Assembly (NCBI RefSeq): GCF_014203715.1
Contig: NZ_JACHJP010000005.1
Coordinates: forward strand, 186,001-250,000
Length of the DNA stretch: 64,000 nucleotides
From: Streptosporangium saharense
GTDB lineage: Bacteria; Actinomycetota; Actinomycetes; Streptosporangiales; Streptosporangiaceae
Direction of reading: 5' to 3'
Of this stretch, positions 60,046 to 64,000 are shown one piece after another (the first letter of the stretch is position 1; each line of letters opens with the position of its first letter). The notes below the pieces were generated by a model, which was given only the letters and a program-made list of their open reading frames with translations, did not search any database and was not told the origin of the DNA. The position numbers were made by a program, and so were the translations under genes.

Positions 60046-60211
60046 TTGGGGTTGCGTGAGGACGTCGTCGATGCCTGGACATCGGCTCGAAGGCGTCCGA
60101 GCGGCCGGGTGTGAGCCCGGCGAAGAAACACAGCGCTCGTAACGCCTTCCGCTAGGGCGGGTGAGGGAGAGCGCGTCCTTTCCACCGACGAAGATCCCTA
60201 GGAGATCCGCC
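60046..60211 (+). promoter_or_regulatory. structured 5' leader of rplY
   Basis: After a possible -10 TAGGCT (60039-60044) the leader can form GGACG(60060)/CGTCC(60094), CGATG(60069)/CATCG(60080), and GCCGGG(60104)/CCCGGC(60116). Ribosomal protein leaders often bind the protein itself. No match to a known class can be claimed. Confidence 0.4.
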
Positions 60212-60835
60212 GTGTCCGAGGTAGTCATCACCGCCGAGTCCCGCAACGACTTCGGCAAGGGCGCCGCCCGCAAGATCCGCCGCGAGCACAAGGTGCCCGC
60301 CGTCCTCTACGGTCACGGTACCGAGCCCCAGCACCTGTCCCTGCCGGGCCACGAGCTGCTGCTGGCGCTGCGCACCCCGAACGTCCTGATCCGCCTCCAG
60401 GGCGCGGTCACCGAGCTGGCGCTGCCCAAGGGCGTCCAGCGTGACCCGCTCAGGGGCTTCCTTGAGCACGTCGACCTCCTGCTGGTCAAGCGTGGCGAGA
60501 AGGTCACCGTCGACATCCCCGTCACCGTGACCGGCGAGGTCGCCGACGGCATCCTCGACCAGCAGCTCGTCTCCATCTCGGTCGAGGCCGAGGCCACGCA
60601 CATCCCGACGGGTGTCGAGGTCGACATCGAGGGCCTGGAGATCGGCGCCCAGGTCACCGCGGGCGACCTGAAGCTGCCCAAGGGCACGACCCTGGTCGCC
60701 GACCCCGAGACGCTGGTCCTGCACGTCACCGCCGCCCCGACCGCCGAGCCCGAGCCCGAGGCCGCCGAGGGTGAGCAGGCCGCCGCAGCCGAGGGTGAGG
60801 CCGCGGAGGGCGAGTCCGCCGAGGCCGCCGAGTAG
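60212..60835 (+). CDS. rplY: 50S ribosomal protein L25/general stress protein Ctc
   Basis: A 207-aa long-form L25 from GTG 60212, with GGAG 8 nt upstream. The N-terminal 5S rRNA-binding domain (about 1-95) has [24 protein letters not shown]. The TL5/CTC C-terminal domain (95-180) follows, and the tail is acidic (Glu/Ala, about 180-207). It follows prs by 227 bp, in the standard prs-rplY-pth order. Confidence 0.95.
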   Translation: MSEVVITAESRNDFGKGAARKIRREHKVPAVLYGHGTEPQHLSLPGHELLLALRTPNVLIRLQGAVTELALPKGVQRDPLRGFLEHVDLLLVKRGEKVTVDIPVTVTGEVADGILDQQLVSISVEAEATHIPTGVEVDIEGLEIGAQVTAGDLKLPKGTTLVADPETLVLHVTAAPTAEPEPEAAEGEQAAAAEGEAAEGESAEAAE

Positions 60836-60852
60836 GACGGAACCCCACGCCG

Positions 60853-60885
60853 TTCGGGCGTACGGCTGCTCGCCGTACCCCCGAA
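60853..60885 (+). terminator. terminator after rplY
   Basis: Nested stems TTCGGG/CCCGAA and GTACGGC/GCCGTAC with loop TGCTC. Confidence 0.8.
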
Positions 60886-61010
60886 GGCGGGTGATCCGAG
60901 CACGCCGGGGGCGCGCGGTCATCGCGTCATCCCTCGTCAGGGCAGTCCGGGACCGGGCTGCCCTGACGCGCGTGCGAGACCTGACGCGCATGCGAGAAGG
61001 GATGCCGACC

Positions 61011-61607
61011 GTGGACCGCTGGCTGGTCGTTGGTCTGGGGAACCCCGGCCCCGAGTACGTGGGGAACCGGCACAACGCGGGCTTCATGGTGCTCGACGAG
61101 CTGGCCGCGCGGGCCGGGGGACGGTTCAAGGTCCACAGGTCGCGGGCCGAGGTGCTCGAAGGTCGCGTGGCGGGTTTCCCCGCGGTGCTGGCCAAGCCGC
61201 TGTCGTTCATGAACCTCTCCGGCGGCCCGGTCAAGGCCCTGGCCGACTTCTACAAGGTCGAACCGGCCCGGGTGATCGTGGTCCACGACGAGCTGGACGT
61301 CCCCTACGGCGCGCTCAGGGCCAAGCTCGGTGGCGGCGACAACGGCCACAACGGGCTGAAGTCGATCACCAAGTCCCTCGCGACCCGTGACTACCTGCGG
61401 GTCCGCTTCGGGATCGGCCGTCCGCCTGGCCGGATGGACGCCGCCTCCTTCGTCCTGCGCGACTTCGCGACCGCCGAGCGCAAGGACCTGGCGTTCCTGG
61501 TGGACAAGGCGGCCGACGTGGTCGAGTCGCTGATGAAGGCCGGTCTCGAACCCACCCAGAACGCCTTCCACGCCACGGATCTCAACATCTCCGGTCCGCC
61601 TCGCTGA
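61011..61607 (+). CDS. pth: peptidyl-tRNA hydrolase
   Basis: A 198-aa Pth from GTG 61011, with AGAAGGG about 10 nt upstream; ATG 61002 and 60990 are alternatives. It recycles peptidyl-t[29 protein letters not shown] (catalytic His), [44 protein letters not shown] and GRPPGRMD are diagnostic. Confidence 0.96.
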   Translation: MDRWLVVGLGNPGPEYVGNRHNAGFMVLDELAARAGGRFKVHRSRAEVLEGRVAGFPAVLAKPLSFMNLSGGPVKALADFYKVEPARVIVVHDELDVPYGALRAKLGGGDNGHNGLKSITKSLATRDYLRVRFGIGRPPGRMDAASFVLRDFATAERKDLAFLVDKAADVVESLMKAGLEPTQNAFHATDLNISGPPR

Positions 61608-61696
61608 TACTTTCCGCCTTCGAACCGCGCGACTCCCTTTCCTGGCGCTAGCATTCGGTCACTGTCCGTTGGTGCATGGTTACGCAGGGGGAATGT

Positions 61697-63142
61697 GTGC
61701 GTGACGTAACCGTCGCCCAGGCGAGGCCGAGGGCCGCGCAGGCGGCCCGACCGAGCCTGCCGGGCTGGGTCCGTCGCTACCGGGTGCGGGCCGCCGTCGC
61801 CGATCTCGGCTCCGCCTCCCTCGCCGGGGCGCTCGCCCTGTTCGTTCGGTTCGGCGAGGTGACTCCCTATGTGACCCCCTACGTGCTGCTGAGCCTCGCG
61901 CTCCCGGTCGTCTGGGTCTGCGCGATCAGGGCCAACCGCGCCTACGAGCCCCGGCTGATCGGGCTCGGGGCCGAGGAGTTCCAGCGGATCTTCCAGTGCG
62001 GCTTCACCATCACCGCGGCCCTCGCCATCGGCGCCTACGTGACCAAGACCGACGTGGCCAGGGGATACGTGGTGCTCGCCCTGCCGCTGGCGACGCTGCT
62101 GACCATCCTCGCGAGGTACGGCCTGCGCCGCCGACTGCACCGCAGACGCGCCCAGGGGGCCTGCATGCGCCGGGTCGTCGCGGTCGGCCACCGCGCCTCG
62201 GTCACCGACCTGGTCCGCCGCTTCCGCAGGGAGCGCTACCACGGCATGGAGGTCGTCGGCGTCTGCGTGCCGTACGACGGGATGGGGGATGTCGAGGGCG
62301 TTCCGGTGCTCGGGGGGCTGTCCGACGTCCCGATCGCCGTCCCCCAGGTCGCGGCCGACACGGTCGCGGTCCTGGCCTGTCCCGAGATGGACGGGGTGGC
62401 GCTGCGGCGCCTGGCCTGGAGGCTTGAGCGCACCGAGACCGACCTGGTCGTCGCCCCGGCGCTGATGGAGGTCGCCGGGCCGAGGATCACGATCCGCCCC
62501 GTGGCGGGGCTGCCGCTGCTGCACGTGGAACACCCGGAGCTGACCGGGCCGCGCCAGCTCGCCAAGAACCTCTTCGACCGGGTCGGCGCCGGGCTGCTGC
62601 TCGTCGCGCTGCTGCCGTTGTTCGCCGTGCTGCCGGTGGCCGTACGCGCCTCGGGGCCTGGACCGGTGTTCTTCAGGCAGCGGCGGGTCGGCAGGGACGG
62701 CGTCGAGTTCACGATCTACAAGTTCCGCACCATGACCACCGACGCGGAACGGCGGCGGGTCGAGCTGACCGGCGACGGGCAGAGCGTGCTCTTCAAGATC
62801 CGCAACGACCCGCGCATCACCCCGGTCGGCGCCATGCTGCGGCGTCACTCCCTGGACGAGCTGCCGCAACTGGTCAACGTGCTGCTCGGCCAGATGTCGC
62901 TGGTCGGTCCGAGACCGCCGCTTCCCGAGGAGGTCGCCCAGTACGGGGACGACGTCCGGCGCCGACTGTTGGTCAAGCCCGGCATGACCGGATTGTGGCA
63001 AGTCAGTGGGCGGTCTGACCTATCTTGGGAGGAATCTGTACGGTTGGACCTACGCTATGTGGAGAACTGGTCCCTCACCCTGGACCTGCAGATCCTGTGG
63101 AAGACCTGGTCGGCTGTCGCGCGAGGGGCTGGAGCATACTGA
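61697..63142 (+). CDS. polyprenyl-phosphate sugar-1-phosphate transferase (WbaP/exopolysaccharide type)
   Basis: A 481-aa protein; GTG 61697 is chosen for AGGGGGA upstream, with ATG 61676 as the alternative. Four N-terminal TM segments, a Rossmann-like middle domain (RRVVAVGHRASV), and a C-terminal catalytic domain follow. The catalytic domain has a TM (GAGLLLVALLPLFAVLPVAV), RVGRDGVEFTIYKFRTM, DELPQLVNVLLGQMSLVGPRPPLPEEV and GMTGLWQVSGRSDLSWEE. It starts a polysaccharide lipid carrier. Its TGA overlaps the cysQ start. Confidence 0.92.
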   Translation: MRDVTVAQARPRAAQAARPSLPGWVRRYRVRAAVADLGSASLAGALALFVRFGEVTPYVTPYVLLSLALPVVWVCAIRANRAYEPRLIGLGAEEFQRIFQCGFTITAALAIGAYVTKTDVARGYVVLALPLATLLTILARYGLRRRLHRRRAQGACMRRVVAVGHRASVTDLVRRFRRERYHGMEVVGVCVPYDGMGDVEGVPVLGGLSDVPIAVPQVAADTVAVLACPEMDGVALRRLAWRLERTETDLVVAPALMEVAGPRITIRPVAGLPLLHVEHPELTGPRQLAKNLFDRVGAGLLLVALLPLFAVLPVAVRASGPGPVFFRQRRVGRDGVEFTIYKFRTMTTDAERRRVELTGDGQSVLFKIRNDPRITPVGAMLRRHSLDELPQLVNVLLGQMSLVGPRPPLPEEVAQYGDDVRRRLLVKPGMTGLWQVSGRSDLSWEESVRLDLRYVENWSLTLDLQILWKTWSAVARGAGAY

Positions 63143-63909
63143 TGACGATTCGCGACGACCACGTTCTCGCCGCGGACCTGGCGACGAGGGCGGGCGAGCT
63201 GCTGCTCGCCCTGCGCGAGAAGGTGGGCTTCGACGACCCGGCCGCGCTGCGCGCCGAAGGCGACTCCGCCTCACACCGCTTCCTGATGGACGCGCTGGCG
63301 ACCTCACGTCCAGGTGACAGTGTGCTGTCCGAGGAGGCGCCCCAGGACGAGCGTCTCGACCCCCGCCGTCTCACGGCGGAGCGGGTGTGGATCGTCGATC
63401 CGCTCGACGGCACCCGCGAGTTCGGCGAGGAGGGCCGCGACGACTGGGCGGTCCACGTGGCGCTGTGGGAGCACGGCGCGCTGGGCGCCGGGGCGGTCGC
63501 GCTGCCCGCCGCGGGTGTTACGCCGTCCACCCTTGAGCCTCCCGCCCTGCCGCAGCTCAGGACCGGCGCGCGGCCGAGGATCGCGGTCAGCAGGAGCAGG
63601 CCCCCCGAGTTCGTCGTCGAGCTGGCCGACCGCATCGGGGCCGAACTGGTGCCGATCGGCTCGGCGGGCGCCAAGATCTCCGCGGTCCTCACCGGCCGCG
63701 TCGAGGCCTACGTGCACGCGGGTGGCCAGTACGAGTGGGACTCCGCGGCCCCGGTCGCCGTCGCCCTCGCCTCGGGAGCCCACGCCAGCCGGATCGACGG
63801 CTCCCCCCTGACCTACAACCAGGGTGACCCGTTCCTGCCGGATATTCTTGTTTCCCTACCGGAACTGGCGCCGACCTTGCTCGCCGGAATCCGGGATCTC
63901 CACCGATAA
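63142..63909 (+). CDS. cysQ: 3'(2'),5'-bisphosphate nucleotidase
   Basis: A 255-aa inositol-monophosphatase family protein from ATG 63142, overlapping the previous TGA. It removes the 3' phosphate of PAP or PAPS. SEEAPQDER and WIVDPLDGTREFGE (metal site), and the C-terminal GGQYEWDSAAPVAVALASGAHAS (substrate) fit CysQ. cysD follows 20 bp later, so it belongs to the sulfate assimilation unit. Confidence 0.93.
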   Translation: MTIRDDHVLAADLATRAGELLLALREKVGFDDPAALRAEGDSASHRFLMDALATSRPGDSVLSEEAPQDERLDPRRLTAERVWIVDPLDGTREFGEEGRDDWAVHVALWEHGALGAGAVALPAAGVTPSTLEPPALPQLRTGARPRIAVSRSRPPEFVVELADRIGAELVPIGSAGAKISAVLTGRVEAYVHAGGQYEWDSAAPVAVALASGAHASRIDGSPLTYNQGDPFLPDILVSLPELAPTLLAGIRDLHR

Positions 63910-63928
63910 TCCCCGCTAGGAGAGTCAG

Positions 63929-64000
63929 ATGCTTCAGTGCGACTACACCACGTCGCAGCTCGATGTCCTTGAGGCAGAGGCCATTCACATCATGCGTGAG
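63929..64000 (+). CDS. cysD: sulfate adenylyltransferase subunit 2, truncated by window end
   Basis: ATG 63929 with AGGAGAG upstream. Only the first 24 codons are seen, but SQLDVLEAEAIHIMRE is the conserved CysD start (QLEAESIHIIRE). The position directly after cysQ supports it. CysD makes APS with the GTPase CysN. Confidence 0.82.
   Translation, partial: MLQCDYTTSQLDVLEAEAIHIMRE

Noticed and set aside
1..64000. CRISPR arrays, insertion sequences, prophage genes
   Set aside because: No regular repeat-spacer array, transposase or phage structural gene was found on either strand.

Overview
The window is a high-GC actinobacterial chromosome segment. GTG starts are common, start/stop overlaps are tight, and intergenic gaps are short. 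Gene content (a Glp/GlpR-type divisome locus, ER/K-rich TetR, SARP, several LysR and MarR regulators, F420-type nitroreductase) suggests a filamentous member of the Streptosporangiaceae or a near relative. The family assignment is an inference, because no rRNA is present.

Layout. 0-4.2 kb: 3' end of galU, then glp/moeA, moaC, mog, a RimJ-like acetyltransferase and a two-TM GlpR/SepX-like protein, followed by tRNA-Ala and a terminator. 4.3-27.2 kb: an accessory-looking stretch of short transcription units, mostly a regulator divergent from or next to an enzyme or transporter. Examples are SDR/MarR, SARP/SGNH hydrolase, aldo-keto reductase/XRE, MFS-hydrolase/LysR, SnoaL/LysR, DoxX and an F420-type nitroreductase. 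Several carry a clear palindromic or direct-repeat operator. This stretch also holds decaying genes (two genes frameshifted at G5 runs, one amidohydrolase remnant) and enzyme homologues lacking catalytic residues (alpha/beta hydrolase, S26 peptidase-like, SDR, SGNH). 27.2-31.6 kb: an HTH-Clp-N protein with an apparently leaderless, operator-covered promoter, an L,D-transpeptidase lipoprotein, an AI-2E family membrane protein and an unknown 404-aa protein.

31.7-38.8 kb is a membrane glycosylation region. Two protein O-mannosyltransferase paralogues in inverted orientation flank rsmI, followed by a third polytopic glycosyltransferase-like protein and a polyprenyl-phosphate-sugar-synthase-like GT2. 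38.8-46.7 kb is housekeeping (metG, tatD, ksgA, ispE) interrupted by an FG-GAP secreted protein and a Ser/Thr kinase. 46.7-50.2 kb: an ABC-F protein behind a structured leader with two small overlapping ORFs, then a MarR/trans-aconitate-methyltransferase-like pair with two matching operators. 50.2-54.8 kb is a polyphosphate cluster (CYTH-CHAD protein, MutT1-like Nudix/histidine phosphatase, Ppk1) carrying a shared 15-bp motif. 54.8-57 kb: a TetR regulator with a long charged helix and a fatty-acid desaturase with an upstream operator. 57.2-64 kb: tRNA-Gln, glmU, prs, rplY, pth, a sugar-phosphate transferase, cysQ and the start of cysD.

Points most worth following: the HTH-ClpN autoregulatory locus, the three-repeat SARP box, the ABC-F leader ORFs, the near-identical inverted repeats in the two mannosyltransferase genes, and the catalytically altered enzymes.
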